From contig JASBVS010000002.1 in NCBI GenBank assembly GCA_029960955.1, forward strand, positions 1 through 64,000: a DNA stretch of 64,000 bases, read 5' to 3'. Below the pieces are notes generated by a model. It ran no database searches and had not been told where the DNA came from. It saw only the letters and a list, made by a program, of their open reading frames with translations. Both the position numbers and the translations under genes were made by a program. Origin of the DNA: Bacillota bacterium. Its GTDB lineage: Bacteria; Bacillota; Sulfobacillia; JAIMAT01. Positions 7,301-16,201 of this stretch are shown one piece after another; position 1 is the first letter of the stretch, and every line of letters starts with the position of its first letter.

Positions 7301-9760
7301 GTGAGCGTGTCTGTCACGGCACCGGCCGCCCCGGCGCGGAAACCCGCCGGCCAGGCCGTGGATGCTGAGGTGACGGTCACAGCCGTGCTGGATCGCTGCC
7401 GCTACACATCCCGCCCAGGCCAGGCACCGTTCGCCGTGTGGACGGTCGTCCCGGCCGACGCGCGCGGCCGCAGATCCGGCGAGCCGTTCGCGGCGCGCGG
7501 GCGGCTGGCGGACTGGGGCCGACCGGGTGACGTGGTGCGGCTCGTCGGCCGGTGGGTGGACGACCCGCGGTGGGGCCGGCAGCTCGAGGTCGAGGCGATC
7601 CTGCCAGTCCAGCCGGCGGACTTGGCGGGACTCGTTAGGTGGCTCGAGTCGCAGGACGGGATCGGCCCCGTCACGGCCACCTCCGTGGTGAAGGCGCTGG
7701 CCGCCGCGGGCCCCGCCGACGCCTCGGATGGCGACGTCCTGGCCCGCTTCAAGGCGTGGGTCGCATCGGGCGGGCCGGGCGCGCTCGGCCTGCCCGCGCC
7801 GCGCGTCGAGGCCCTGCGTTCGGCCGCCGAGCGGGCCTCCGCCGACGAGGACCGCGCGCGCGTGCTGGTCTGGTGCCGCCGGGCGGGCCTGGGCCCTGCG
7901 ACGGCGGAGGCTGTGTGGAGGCGCTTCGGCCGCGAGGCGCTGGACATCCTGCCGCGCGACCCGTGGGCGCTCGCGCGCGTGGACGGGGTCGGCTTCCTAA
8001 CGGCCGACGCCGCGGCCGAGGCGCTCGGCGTGGATCCCGCGTCGCCAGGCCGGATGCGGGCGGCGCTTCTCCACACGCTGGCCGAGGCGGCGGACGAGGA
8101 TGGGCACGTCTGGCTGCCGATGGACGGCCAGGACGGACTCGTCCGCCGGGCCTTCGAGGCCATGCGCAGAGTCGCCGAGAAGCGTGGTTACGGCAAGGGC
8201 CGCGGGCGAGAGATCCTGGATGGCCTGCCGGCGGCGCTGGATGCGCTCGAGAGGCGTGGAGAGGTCATCGTCGTGGATGCCGATGGGCGGAGGCTCGTCT
8301 ACCTGCCGGAGCTTTACCACGCCGAGGAGTCCGTCAGGACGTGGCTCTGGTCTGCGCCGACCCGCCCGGGCCTTCTAGACGAGGACGATGCGCGCGGTCT
8401 CCTGAATGACCCATCCGTCCGCGGCCCGCTCGACGACGCCCAGGCGGCCGCGGCACTGGCCGCCCTCACATCGGGCGTGAGCGTGATCACGGGCCCGCCC
8501 GGCGTGGGGAAGACGACCGTGATCAAGGCGATCCTGCGCGCCGCCGAGGCCGCGGGCGCGGCGCCGGAGGCGGTTCTGCTGGCTGCGCCGACGGGCCGGG
8601 CGGCGAAGCGCATGTCGGACGTGACGGGCCATCCGGCGCAGACCATCCACCGCCTGCTCGAGTTCCATCCATCGCTCGGCTTCCGAAGGACCCGCGACAA
8701 CCCGCTCGCCGGCCGCCTGCTCGTGGTGGATGAGGCGTCGATGGTCGACGTCAGGCTCTTCGCGGCGCTCGTCGAGGCGGTGCCGCCGCGCATGGCGGTC
8801 GTGATGGTGGGCGACCGCGATCAGCTCCCGCCGGTGGGCCCTGGCGCTCCCTTCCACGTGCTGGCACGCGGCGGCGTGCCCGGCGTCCGTGTGGCCGTCC
8901 TCGACAGGATCTACCGCCAAGACGCCGGCTCGGCGATCCCCCGGAACGCGGTGCGGATCCGCCGCGGGGAGATGCCCGAGCGCGACGGCGGCCCGGCGTG
9001 GCGGGTGCGGATCTACGCGCGGCCCGATGCGGCGTGGCCGTCGAAGGAGGCGTGGCTTGAGGCCGGGCGGGCGCTCAGGCGCCGAATGGCGGACGACGCG
9101 GTGGAGGCCGTGATGGCGCTCGTCGCCCAAGGCATCTCTCCGGACGACGTGCAGGTTCTGGCACCCATCCGCCGTGGCGAGGCGGGTGTTGACGAGCTGA
9201 ACAAGCGGTTGCGCGACGTGTTGAATCCTCTGCGGCCTGGGATGGGCGTCTGGCGCTCGCGGTCGGGTGCGACGGAGTTCCGCGAGGGCGACCGGGTGAT
9301 TCACATTGTCAACAACTACCAGAAGATGGTCATGAACGGCGAGGTCGGCCGCGTCGTGGCGGCGGGCGAGATCGCCGTGGACGGCGAGGGCAATCCGGTC
9401 TCGATGGATGACATGTCTCCGCTGGCCCTGGCGCTCGCCGGCGCGGAGCGGATCCGCGGCGTGGTGGTCGAGTTCCCGGATTACGCGGGCGGCGGGGCGC
9501 GCCGGGTGGCCTACGCGGCGGACGAGGTGGGGCAGCTGCGGCTCGCCTACGCCTCGACGGTCCACAAGTTCCAGGGCAGCGAGGTCCCCGCGGTCGTGTT
9601 CGTCATCGGGATGGATGCCTTCACGCTCCTCAAGCGCCCTCTGGCCTACACAGCCGTCACCCGCGCGCGGGACAGCGTGCTTGTGCTGGCCGAGGAGGGC
9701 GCGCTGGAGCGGGCCGTGGCGGCGGACGAGGACCTGCGCCGGAATCAGCGGCTGGTTTGA
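7301..9760 (+). CDS. RecD2-like superfamily 1B DNA helicase
   Basis: 819 residues from GTG 7301, placed 8 nt after GAGGTGAT (GTG 7292 would overlap that SD). N-terminal OB-like part, then helix-hairpin-helix motifs (DGIGPVTATSVV, LGPATAEAVW, VDGVGFLTADAA), Walker A GPPGVGKTT, Walker B LLVVDEASMVDV, and the C-terminal ASTVHKFQGSEVP and YTAVTRARDSVLVL motifs. This order is that of RecD2, a 5'-3' helicase acting without RecBC. On an element it could serve recombination or strand processing during transfer; no relaxase domain is seen. Confidence 0.88.
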   Translation: MSVSVTAPAAPARKPAGQAVDAEVTVTAVLDRCRYTSRPGQAPFAVWTVVPADARGRRSGEPFAARGRLADWGRPGDVVRLVGRWVDDPRWGRQLEVEAILPVQPADLAGLVRWLESQDGIGPVTATSVVKALAAAGPADASDGDVLARFKAWVASGGPGALGLPAPRVEALRSAAERASADEDRARVLVWCRRAGLGPATAEAVWRRFGREALDILPRDPWALARVDGVGFLTADAAAEALGVDPASPGRMRAALLHTLAEAADEDGHVWLPMDGQDGLVRRAFEAMRRVAEKRGYGKGRGREILDGLPAALDALERRGEVIVVDADGRRLVYLPELYHAEESVRTWLWSAPTRPGLLDEDDARGLLNDPSVRGPLDDAQAAAALAALTSGVSVITGPPGVGKTTVIKAILRAAEAAGAAPEAVLLAAPTGRAAKRMSDVTGHPAQTIHRLLEFHPSLGFRRTRDNPLAGRLLVVDEASMVDVRLFAALVEAVPPRMAVVMVGDRDQLPPVGPGAPFHVLARGGVPGVRVAVLDRIYRQDAGSAIPRNAVRIRRGEMPERDGGPAWRVRIYARPDAAWPSKEAWLEAGRALRRRMADDAVEAVMALVAQGISPDDVQVLAPIRRGEAGVDELNKRLRDVLNPLRPGMGVWRSRSGATEFREGDRVIHIVNNYQKMVMNGEVGRVVAAGEIAVDGEGNPVSMDDMSPLALALAGAERIRGVVVEFPDYAGGGARRVAYAADEVGQLRLAYASTVHKFQGSEVPAVVFVIGMDAFTLLKRPLAYTAVTRARDSVLVLAEEGALERAVAADEDLRRNQRLV

Positions 9761-9786
9761 CCAGCTTTGAGCTGGAGGGAAATGAC

Positions 9787-10242
9787 GTGAAGCTCTTGAG
9801 TGACATCGCGCCGGCGATCTACTTGGCCGGCGCGATCGATCTAATTGACCCGGCGCTGGCGCTCGGCTGGCGCCGCGACGCGGCGGCGCGGCTGGCGGGA
9901 CTCGGCCTCTTGGCTGTGGACCCGGCGCGCGGTCCCGTGGCGGGCCTGTCGCCGGCGGAGATCTATGCCCGGAACAGGGCGCTGCTCCGTTCGTGCTCTG
10001 CGGTGCTGGCCGAGCACGCCTTCCCGGTCCCGCACTATGGGACGACGGTCGAGATCGAGGAGGCCGCGCGCGACGGCCTGCCGGTCGTGGTCTGGACGGG
10101 CGGCCTGCCGGCGCCTATGTATCTCCTGCGGCTCGAGCCGCGGGTCGCGATCGAGCCGGACTTCGGCCGCGCCGTCTTGCTGGCGGCCGAGCTGGCGATG
10201 GCGCGGGTCGGCGCGGCCGCCATCCCGGCGGCGGGGGCGTAG
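9787..10242 (+). CDS. Nucleoside 2-deoxyribosyltransferase-like protein
   Basis: 151 residues from GTG 9787 (SD GGAGGG 7 nt upstream). The pattern IYLAGAID, then IYARNRALLRSCSAVLAE and HYGTTVEIEEAARDGLPVVVW matches the nucleoside 2-deoxyribosyltransferase / DUF4406 fold, whose members cleave or transfer deoxyribose on nucleosides or related nucleotides. The near-C-terminal G-T-x-x-E-I-x-x-A motif carries the usual catalytic glutamate. Likely a nucleotide-modifying or salvage enzyme; the substrate is unknown. Confidence 0.7.
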   Translation: MKLLSDIAPAIYLAGAIDLIDPALALGWRRDAAARLAGLGLLAVDPARGPVAGLSPAEIYARNRALLRSCSAVLAEHAFPVPHYGTTVEIEEAARDGLPVVVWTGGLPAPMYLLRLEPRVAIEPDFGRAVLLAAELAMARVGAAAIPAAGA

Positions 10243-10247
10243 GCGAC

Positions 10248-11003
10248 GTGACGTGGGCGGCCAGGCTCTCCGCCGCCGTCGCCGCGGCGGCCATCGTCTT
10301 CTTGGCCAGCGGCGCGGCTCCCGGTGCCGCGCCGGCCTTCCCTACATCCCATCCGCGCGCAGGCGGCGTCCTTGTCATCGACGTGGGAAGCGCCGCCGTG
10401 GAGATCGAGGCGTTCCCGGCCGAGGACAAGGTGTCGCCTGTGCAGATGGGTACGGGCTTCGTCGTCGCCGTGGGCGGCTCCACCGCGTGGGTCGCGACGG
10501 CGAAGCACGTGGTCGGCAACGACAAATGGGCGGCGATCGTGCTGCCCGGCTCGCCCGATCCGTCAGGCCGGGCGGCCGAGACGGGCGACATCCGTCTCGA
10601 CCCGTCGGCGGATCTCGCGATCCTGCGCGTCACGCTCCCGCACCCGCTCGAGTGGGTCGTGAACCCGCTGCCGCTCGGCCCGGTCCCCGATGGCGCCTAC
10701 ATGGGCGAGTACGACTGCGTGCGCGGGCCCGGCTTCGCCTGGCAGGCCTACCCGGTCGCCGTGGCCGCGTCGGAGCGGTTCGCCGGGCCGACGCCCGGCT
10801 TGGACTACCTTCGTACGCCGGCGCCCGTCCTGCCGGGATGCTCCGGCGCGCCGCTCGTCGCGTGGTCCGATGCCCGCGGCACGGTGGTCGGCATGGTCGT
10901 GGAGAGCACGTGGGATCCGGCCGGGGTCGGGTTCGTGCCAGCAGACGAGATCAAGAGGTTCCTCGACGAGGCGCGCTCGGGCCGGGTGGCTGGCGGCCGG
11001 TAG
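10248..11003 (+). CDS. Secreted trypsin-like serine protease
   Basis: 251 residues from GTG 10248, immediately after the previous stop. An N-terminal signal peptide (to about residue 28, AAPGAAPA) is followed by a trypsin-like domain: histidine in VATAKHVVG, aspartate in SADLAILRV, serine in PGCSGAPLV, with GMVVES after it. The GCSGAP box departs from the usual GNSGGP. Expected outside the membrane, where it may process surface proteins or pilin components. Odd among replication genes. Confidence 0.8.
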   Translation: MTWAARLSAAVAAAAIVFLASGAAPGAAPAFPTSHPRAGGVLVIDVGSAAVEIEAFPAEDKVSPVQMGTGFVVAVGGSTAWVATAKHVVGNDKWAAIVLPGSPDPSGRAAETGDIRLDPSADLAILRVTLPHPLEWVVNPLPLGPVPDGAYMGEYDCVRGPGFAWQAYPVAVAASERFAGPTPGLDYLRTPAPVLPGCSGAPLVAWSDARGTVVGMVVESTWDPAGVGFVPADEIKRFLDEARSGRVAGGR

Positions 11004-11017
11004 GGCCGCCTGAGAGT

Positions 11018-11075
11018 CCGCGGCCCCCGGGCCACCTTGGAGTCCTCCCCCTCCAGGGCGGCCCCGGGGCCGCGG
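11018..11075 (+). other. 58-nt long hairpin with TCCTCCCC loop, copy 1
   Basis: Outer stem CCGCGGCCCC/GGGGCCGCGG (11018-11027 / 11066-11075), inner stem GGCC-ACC-TTGGAG / CTCCAG-GGC-GGCC, apical 8-nt loop TCCTCCCC (11043-11050). No U-tract follows. The total length and loop match the hairpin at 37576-37633. The loop is complementary to Shine-Dalgarno sequence. Confidence 0.7.
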
Positions 11076-11442
11076 CGCGCGCCATCGTGATGGGAGATGG
11101 GGCTGGCCGCCGCGTCGCCGCGGGCGGGCGGGGCGGGGATCGCAGCCGGGCGTTGTCGGGCGTGGCCGAGCGTCGTCGAAGGGCAGCGGGCGTCGCACGG
11201 GCGTGGTTTGGCGTTGACGGGTATCGTTCCAAAGTCGATGAGCGTTGACGGATCTCGCACGAACGTGGTCCTGAGTTCGTTGGCTTCGCAAGGGCGTTGT
11301 TGAGCGGCAACGGGCATCTCACGGATGTGAACGAGAGCGTGGACCGCTGGATCCGGGCGGATGTGCACATCGATCCCCGTCCCACCCGCCCGCGGCGGCA
11401 GGCTCCGGCTTTACACAGCATGAACGAACGGGGGTGTCTTGC
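11076..11442. other. Gene-poor spacer with degenerate GCGTTG repeats
   Basis: About 370 bp without a convincing gene. GCGTTGACGG occurs at 11211-11220 and 11242-11251, with related GCGTTG words near 11152 and 11293, and loosely repeated TCGCACG/TCTCACGGA words. It could be a regulatory or partition-type region; nothing firm can be said. Confidence 0.4.
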
Positions 11443-11736
11443 ATGGCGCTCTTCCGGCCTGCCAGGCCGCCGAGGCCGAGCGGCGTGGAGGCGGCTGTCG
11501 CGGCATCCCTTCCGCCGCCAGGCTCACGGGTCCGCGTCATCCTCGCGCCCGCCGGCGGGCCGGGAGGCCGCCACGCCCGCGAGTCGGCCGGCGTCGTCGC
11601 CCGCCTCTACCCGCACGGGTTCACCGTGCAGGCGGATTCCGGCGTGATGGAGTGGGTCGGCTACGCGGACATCGTGTGCAGCCAGGCGCGCATCGAGCTG
11701 GCCGGGGAGCCGGCCGGCGCCCGCAAGAAGAGGTGA
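11443..11736 (+). CDS. Small basic beta-barrel-like protein of unknown function
   Basis: 97 residues; ATG 11443 is 7 nt after GGGGGTG. A proline-rich N-terminus precedes a likely SH3/KOW-like beta segment (GSRVRVIL...ESAGVVARLYPHGFTVQ...MEWVGYADIV) and a basic tail ARKKR. No family recognised. The stop codon overlaps the start of the next gene. Confidence 0.6.
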   Translation: MALFRPARPPRPSGVEAAVAASLPPPGSRVRVILAPAGGPGGRHARESAGVVARLYPHGFTVQADSGVMEWVGYADIVCSQARIELAGEPAGARKKR

Positions 11737-12023
11737 TGGCCTTGTCGGCGACCTTCCCTGTGGTGGCCGTGGCCTCGCGCCGCGGCCGCTTCACTATCGT
11801 ATGCCGCTTTTGCGACACGGAGATGGCATCCGGCCAGGCCGGCGCGGTCGAGGACATCGAGGCCGCGCTTCTCGCATCGAAGCAGCACCTCCTCGACGCG
11901 CACGGGCTCATGGAGCCGCTGGCGCACGAGGCGATACGCGAGGCTTGCGCGGCTGCCGGCATCCGCGGCATCGGGCCGTGGATCGCGGCACCGCCGAGCC
12001 AGCGTCTCGGGCGGGATCAGTAA
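11736..12023 (+). CDS. Small C2H2-like zinc-finger protein
   Basis: 95 residues. CRFCDTEM followed about 24 residues later by HLLDAH gives a C-x2-C...H-x4-H arrangement, suggesting a metal-binding, possibly nucleic-acid-binding protein. ATG 11736 overlaps the upstream stop; because AGGTGAT lies almost on it, TTG 11742 may be the true start. Function unknown. Confidence 0.6.
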   Translation: MALSATFPVVAVASRRGRFTIVCRFCDTEMASGQAGAVEDIEAALLASKQHLLDAHGLMEPLAHEAIREACAAAGIRGIGPWIAAPPSQRLGRDQ

Positions 12024-12042
12024 CTAAATGGAGGTGGATGAG

Positions 12043-12852
12043 ATGGCTGACATCATGACAGCGGCCCCGGCGGCGAGGGGCCGCCGTCGCTTCACAGACA
12101 GCGACATTTTGAATGCGCTCCGCGCGGCTTACCAGGAGACCGGCCGCGTCCCGACGGTCGCGTCTTGGCGTGCGGAAGGCCGCAGTCCATCGCCGATGTC
12201 GATCTTCGTCCGCTTCGGCTCGTGGTCGGAGGCGCTCCGGATGGCCGGCCTGCCCGTGTCCGGCAGGTCCGCTGGGATCCCTGTCCGTCGCGCCCGCACT
12301 CGCGAGCGCCATCTGGCCATCCTGCGCGAGGTGGGTGCCAGCCACGGCGGGCCGATCACCATGAAGCGGTGGGATACCGAGGGCATCAGGCCTGCGGCCC
12401 ACACGATCGTGATCCGTTTCCGCGGCTGGCGCAGGGCATGGGAGGCGGCCGGGTTTGCCTGGCGCCGTGAGGGTCGCGATCGGATATCGGACGACGAGAT
12501 CCTCGCCCGGATGCGCGAGGCGACCGCCCGGGCGGGAAGGGCGCTCACGGTGAAGGAGTGGGACCGCGCGGGCCTTCTCCCATCCGCATCGACCATCGCC
12601 CGCCGGTTCGGAAGCTGGCCCGCGGCGTGGCGCGCCGCGGGCGTGGGGCACCCGCGTGATAGCTCCGCGCGTCTGGAGGCCGCCCGCGCGCGGCTCAAGG
12701 CTGGTGGGCTCACCGCCGCGGAGAGGCGGGCGCTCGAGGCGGTCATCGCGACCGGATCGGAGTCCGCGGCCGCTCAGCGGCTCGGCGTGACGCGCCAGGC
12801 TGTGTCGTTCGCCGTGCTGCGCGCCCTGCGCCGCCCGGCTCCGGCGGCTTGA
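12043..12852 (+). CDS. DNA-binding protein with three HNR repeats and a sigma-like HTH
   Basis: 269 residues; ATG 12043 is 7 nt after GGAGGTG. Three copies of the homing-endonuclease-associated repeat are seen at ~15-75, ~88-145 and ~153-208; each begins with D-x-x-I-L and ends in R-F-G/R-x-W...A-x-x-A-G (RFGSWSEALRMAG, RFRGWRRAWEAAG, RFGSWPAAWRAAG). The C-terminus has a region-4-like HTH (SESAAAQRLGVTRQAVSFAV). There is no nuclease domain, so it is probably a sequence-specific regulator or origin binder. Confidence 0.75.
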   Translation: MADIMTAAPAARGRRRFTDSDILNALRAAYQETGRVPTVASWRAEGRSPSPMSIFVRFGSWSEALRMAGLPVSGRSAGIPVRRARTRERHLAILREVGASHGGPITMKRWDTEGIRPAAHTIVIRFRGWRRAWEAAGFAWRREGRDRISDDEILARMREATARAGRALTVKEWDRAGLLPSASTIARRFGSWPAAWRAAGVGHPRDSSARLEAARARLKAGGLTAAERRALEAVIATGSESAAAQRLGVTRQAVSFAVLRALRRPAPAA

Positions 12853-12871
12853 GAAAGAGGAGGCGGTGGAC

Positions 12872-15334
12872 GTGGCGCTCGTGATGGAACGCGCGGGAGT
12901 CATGATGCGCGGGGCGGCTGCTTCCTGGGATGAGGGGGCGGCCGCCCGGCTTCTCGCCAGGGTCGCCCGCTTCGCGGCACTCGACTGGCGCCGCCGGCCG
13001 GCGAAGGCGCGGGTGATCCTCTCCCGGATCAGCGATGCCTATGGGCCGTTGATCGACGAGGCCTTCGACTCCGGCGACCCGGCCGCGTTCCGCGCCGCGC
13101 TCCGCGAGGCGACCCGGGCGTGGCGGCTCGCTGCGGAGAGGGCCGAAGGCCTGCGGCCGCCTGTCCGCGATGCCGCCGGGCGAGCGGCTTGGGCACGGCT
13201 GCTTCGCGAGATCAGGTGTCGCGACCGGTCGCTCGCGCGGGACGTCGCCGCGCTCGAGGCCGCCGGTGCGTCGCTCGAGTTCGACCATGCCCACGGCTCG
13301 TGGCGCCTTTCGCCCGGGCGGATGGGCGAGCGGGCCTATGAGATGTGGAAGGCCCGCCGCTTCCGCGGCGACGGGGGCCGCGCGCGAGCGGCGGCGCTCC
13401 GCGAGGCGATCTTCGCGCTGCCGAAGCCGGCGCCGGAGGAGCCACCCGGCGCCCCGGCGCGGGCGGGCTTCGACCCGTCGGCCGTGGAGCATGAGGTGAC
13501 TGGAAGCCCGTCAGACCTGGCCGAAGCGCTCGCCGCCGCCAGGCGCGCGGGCGTGGCCGGCCTCGATGTGGAGACGATGCCGGGCCCCGCGGTGGCGGGG
13601 CTCGCGGGCCGGTGGGCGGAGAGGGCGCCGCTCGATCCGCATCTCGGCCGCATCAGGCTCGTGCAGGTCGCCGTGCCCGGCAGGCCGGTCCTGCTCTTCG
13701 ATGTCAGGCGGCTGTGGGACCTTCCCGACGGGGAGCGGGCGCGGGCGCTCGCGCCGCTCGCCGAGCTCCTGGCCGACCCGGAGATTGTGAAGGTCGGCCA
13801 CAATCTGAAGTTCGACCTCCAGATGCTCCGGGGCCTCTTCGGCCTCGGCTGGGGCCGGCGGCTCCGGGTCGGGGGCATCTGGGACACGATGCTGGCCGAC
13901 CAGCTCCTGGCCTGCGGGATGTGGGCCGAGGACGGGTACGGTCTGAAGGCGGTCGCCCGGCGGAGGCTGGATGTGGAGCTGGACAAGTCCGAGCAGACGT
14001 CGGACTGGTCGCGCGATCTCACATCTGATCAGCTCCGCTACGCGGCGCTCGACGCGGCCGTGCTGCTCCCGATCCGCGAGGCGCAGGCCGCCGAGGTCGG
14101 GCGGCTCGGGCTCGGGCGGGCGATGCGGCTGGAGAACGAGGCCCTGCCGGCGGTGGCAGATCTCGAATGGGCCGGGCTCGGCTTCGATCAGGAGCGGTGG
14201 GAGGCGCTGCGCGACGACGTGCGCCGGCGGGCGGCCGACGCGAGGGCGCGGCTCGTGGCGCTTCTCGGGCGGGCGTCGGACGGCCCCGTGCAGCAGGATC
14301 TCTTCGGCGGCGCCGTCGAGGCGATCGATCCCGACTCACCCAAGCAGGTGTTGGAGGCGCTCCACCGGCTCGGGATCGACGTCCCGGACACGCGGGACTC
14401 GACGCTGGCGGCCGTGGCGGACCGCGAAGAGGTGCGGGCGCTCCTGGGCTACCGCGAGCTGGCGAAGGCGCTCTCGGCCTTCCTCGACCCCTATTTGGAA
14501 CTCGTCCATCCCGTTACGGGCCGGATCCACGCGAGCTTCCACCAGCTCAACAGGAATGGCGTGGGCCGCTTCTCTGCATCGGACCCGAACGTGCAGCAGT
14601 GGCCGCGTGATCCCGAGTACCGCGCCTGCGTCATCCCGGCGTCAGGCCGGAAGCTCGTGATCGCCGACTACTCTGCGATTGAGATGCGGATCATGGCGCG
14701 TCTCTCTGGTGATCCCGGCCTGACCCGCGTGTTCCAGGAGGGCGCGGATCCGCACCGGCGGACGGCGGCGCTGATCATGGGGAAGCCGGAGACCGAGGTG
14801 ACGAAGGAGGAGCGGCAGCTGTCAAAATCAGTAAATTTTGGAATGCTCTATGGAATGGGCGCGGCGGGGTTTCAGCGCTACGCGAAGGCCCAGTATGGGG
14901 TCGACTTGACGCTTGAGGAAGCCCGCCGGTTCCGCGACGCGTATTTCCGCGCCTACCCGGGCGTGGCGGCCTTCCACCGGCGGCAGGACGCCGTTGCCCG
15001 CAGGGAGATGGCGGTTCGCACGCTCTCGGGCCGGATGCGCCGGTGGTCCAGTCACGACATGCCGCTGACGGAGCTGGCCAATACGCCCGACCAGGGCACC
15101 GGCGCAGACATCCTGAAGCGGGCGCTCGCCCGTGTGAGGCCTCACCTCGACCGCCTCGATGGCGAGATCGTGAACATCGTCCACGACGAGATCGTGCTCG
15201 AGGCGCCTGCGGATCGGGCCGAGGAGGCGCGTGACATCCTCGCCGCCGAGATGAGGGCGGCGGGCGAGGAGTTCCTGTACCCGGTGCCGGTGGAGGTCGA
15301 GGCCGAAGTCGGGGAGAGCTGGGCAGACAAGTGA
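12872..15334 (+). CDS. polA: Family A DNA polymerase with DEDDy 3'-5' exonuclease
   Basis: 820 residues; GTG 12872 is 8 nt after AGAGGAGG. An N-terminal region of ~200 residues is unassigned. The exonuclease has LDVET, VGHNLKFDLQML and LRYAALDAAVLL. The polymerase has motif A DYSAIEMRIMA, motif B KSVNFGMLYGMGA and motif C VHDEI. No 5'-nuclease domain is visible, unlike chromosomal Pol I. A polymerase of this type is common in phages and large plasmids and would replicate the element with the clamp encoded just downstream. Confidence 0.93.
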   Translation: MALVMERAGVMMRGAAASWDEGAAARLLARVARFAALDWRRRPAKARVILSRISDAYGPLIDEAFDSGDPAAFRAALREATRAWRLAAERAEGLRPPVRDAAGRAAWARLLREIRCRDRSLARDVAALEAAGASLEFDHAHGSWRLSPGRMGERAYEMWKARRFRGDGGRARAAALREAIFALPKPAPEEPPGAPARAGFDPSAVEHEVTGSPSDLAEALAAARRAGVAGLDVETMPGPAVAGLAGRWAERAPLDPHLGRIRLVQVAVPGRPVLLFDVRRLWDLPDGERARALAPLAELLADPEIVKVGHNLKFDLQMLRGLFGLGWGRRLRVGGIWDTMLADQLLACGMWAEDGYGLKAVARRRLDVELDKSEQTSDWSRDLTSDQLRYAALDAAVLLPIREAQAAEVGRLGLGRAMRLENEALPAVADLEWAGLGFDQERWEALRDDVRRRAADARARLVALLGRASDGPVQQDLFGGAVEAIDPDSPKQVLEALHRLGIDVPDTRDSTLAAVADREEVRALLGYRELAKALSAFLDPYLELVHPVTGRIHASFHQLNRNGVGRFSASDPNVQQWPRDPEYRACVIPASGRKLVIADYSAIEMRIMARLSGDPGLTRVFQEGADPHRRTAALIMGKPETEVTKEERQLSKSVNFGMLYGMGAAGFQRYAKAQYGVDLTLEEARRFRDAYFRAYPGVAAFHRRQDAVARREMAVRTLSGRMRRWSSHDMPLTELANTPDQGTGADILKRALARVRPHLDRLDGEIVNIVHDEIVLEAPADRAEEARDILAAEMRAAGEEFLYPVPVEVEAEVGESWADK

Positions 15335-15347
15335 GGTGGATGGTTTG

Positions 15348-15435
15348 ATGAGGCGCGCTGCGCTGGCGGCCCTGGTGGCCGCCAGCGCTTCTTCTGTCGG
15401 CCTGTGGCGGGGCCGGTCCCGCAGGGTGGCCGGGC
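15348..15435 (+). other. Signal-peptide start out of frame with the thioredoxin-like gene
   Basis: ATG 15348, placed after GAGGTGGAT, encodes MRRAALAALVAASASS, a signal-peptide start. The next gene's frame, read upstream of its TTG, gives PALLLSACGGAGPAG, a lipobox with cysteine codon at 15403. Joining the two by a one-base shift would give a normal lipoprotein leader. Either a frameshift mutation, sequence error or recoding. Confidence 0.5.
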
Positions 15436-15903
15436 TTGAGGACGGAGCGGACGCAGATCGGCACGGTGAAGATGCTCGCGGGCGGACCCACGCCGATGGT
15501 GATCACGGCGACGGACGCGCAGGGCAGGCAGGCGCGGCTCGACCTGCGTGACGGACCCGTTCTCGTGGCAGCGTGGTGGTGTCCGCACTGTGCGAGGCTT
15601 CTCGCGCGGTCGGACATGCCGGGGCTCCCGCGGATGGTGACAGTCTGGCCGCAGTCCGGGCAGACGCTGAAGCAGGCCCTCCAGGCCGAGCAGGCCATGA
15701 TGCAGGCCGACGGCTGGCGGGGCGACTGGGCGCATGGGCTCTACGCGGCCGAGACGGTGCCCGGGGTGGACACGGTGCCCATGCTCCTCTATCTCGATCA
15801 CGGCGTGGTGAAGGAGCTGAAGGGCGAGATGATGCCGGCGGCCGAGGCGGCGCGGATCATCGGCGGGAAGGCCGCGTTCACGAAAGGAGTGAATGGCGGA
15901 TGA
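15436..15903 (+). CDS. Thioredoxin-fold protein with CPHC motif
   Basis: 155 residues from TTG 15436. VLVAAWWCPHCARLL carries a C-P-H-C redox motif after a beta strand, and VDTVPMLLYLDHGVVKEL contains the cis-proline region of thioredoxin-like proteins. It is probably an extracytoplasmic thiol-disulfide protein: the upstream sequence encodes a lipoprotein leader in a shifted frame (see 15348-15435). The stop overlaps the following start. It may oxidise cysteines of secreted proteins or pilins of the element. Confidence 0.7.
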   Translation: MRTERTQIGTVKMLAGGPTPMVITATDAQGRQARLDLRDGPVLVAAWWCPHCARLLARSDMPGLPRMVTVWPQSGQTLKQALQAEQAMMQADGWRGDWAHGLYAAETVPGVDTVPMLLYLDHGVVKELKGEMMPAAEAARIIGGKAAFTKGVNGG

Positions 15904-16109
15904 GCGAGGAGCGGATCGGATCGGACGAACTCGCCCGGCTTGCGAGGATCGCATGGGGACTTGCCGCGGCGGCCCAGGAAGGTGAACGGGAGTGGCTGGC
16001 CTGTGATCTGTTGCGCGTGGTCCTCGCAGATATCTACGGGATCCGCGAGCCGCGCGCCAGCGATCTGGCATCGCGGGCCGTGCGGATCCAAGCCGCTGTG
16101 ACGGCGTGA
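15900..16109 (+). CDS. Small hypothetical helical protein
   Basis: 69 residues; ATG 15900 overlaps the previous stop (ATGA), with AAAGGAGTGA upstream. Predominantly helical and acidic at the start (SEERIGSDELARLARIA). No motif recognised. Last gene before a terminator. Confidence 0.65.
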   Translation: MSEERIGSDELARLARIAWGLAAAAQEGEREWLACDLLRVVLADIYGIREPRASDLASRAVRIQAAVTA

Positions 16110-16157
16110 GCGCTGTCCGCCCGCCAACGGGCGGCGGGCGAAGCGTTCCGATGAGAG

Positions 16158-16182
16158 GCGGGCCTTCGGGCCCGCTTTCTTC
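16158..16182 (+). terminator. Intrinsic terminator
   Basis: 7-bp stem GCGGGCC/GGCCCGC with TTCG tetraloop, followed by TTTCTTC. Confidence 0.8.
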
Positions 16183-16201
16183 ATGCGCGAAGGGAGGTGG
16201 C

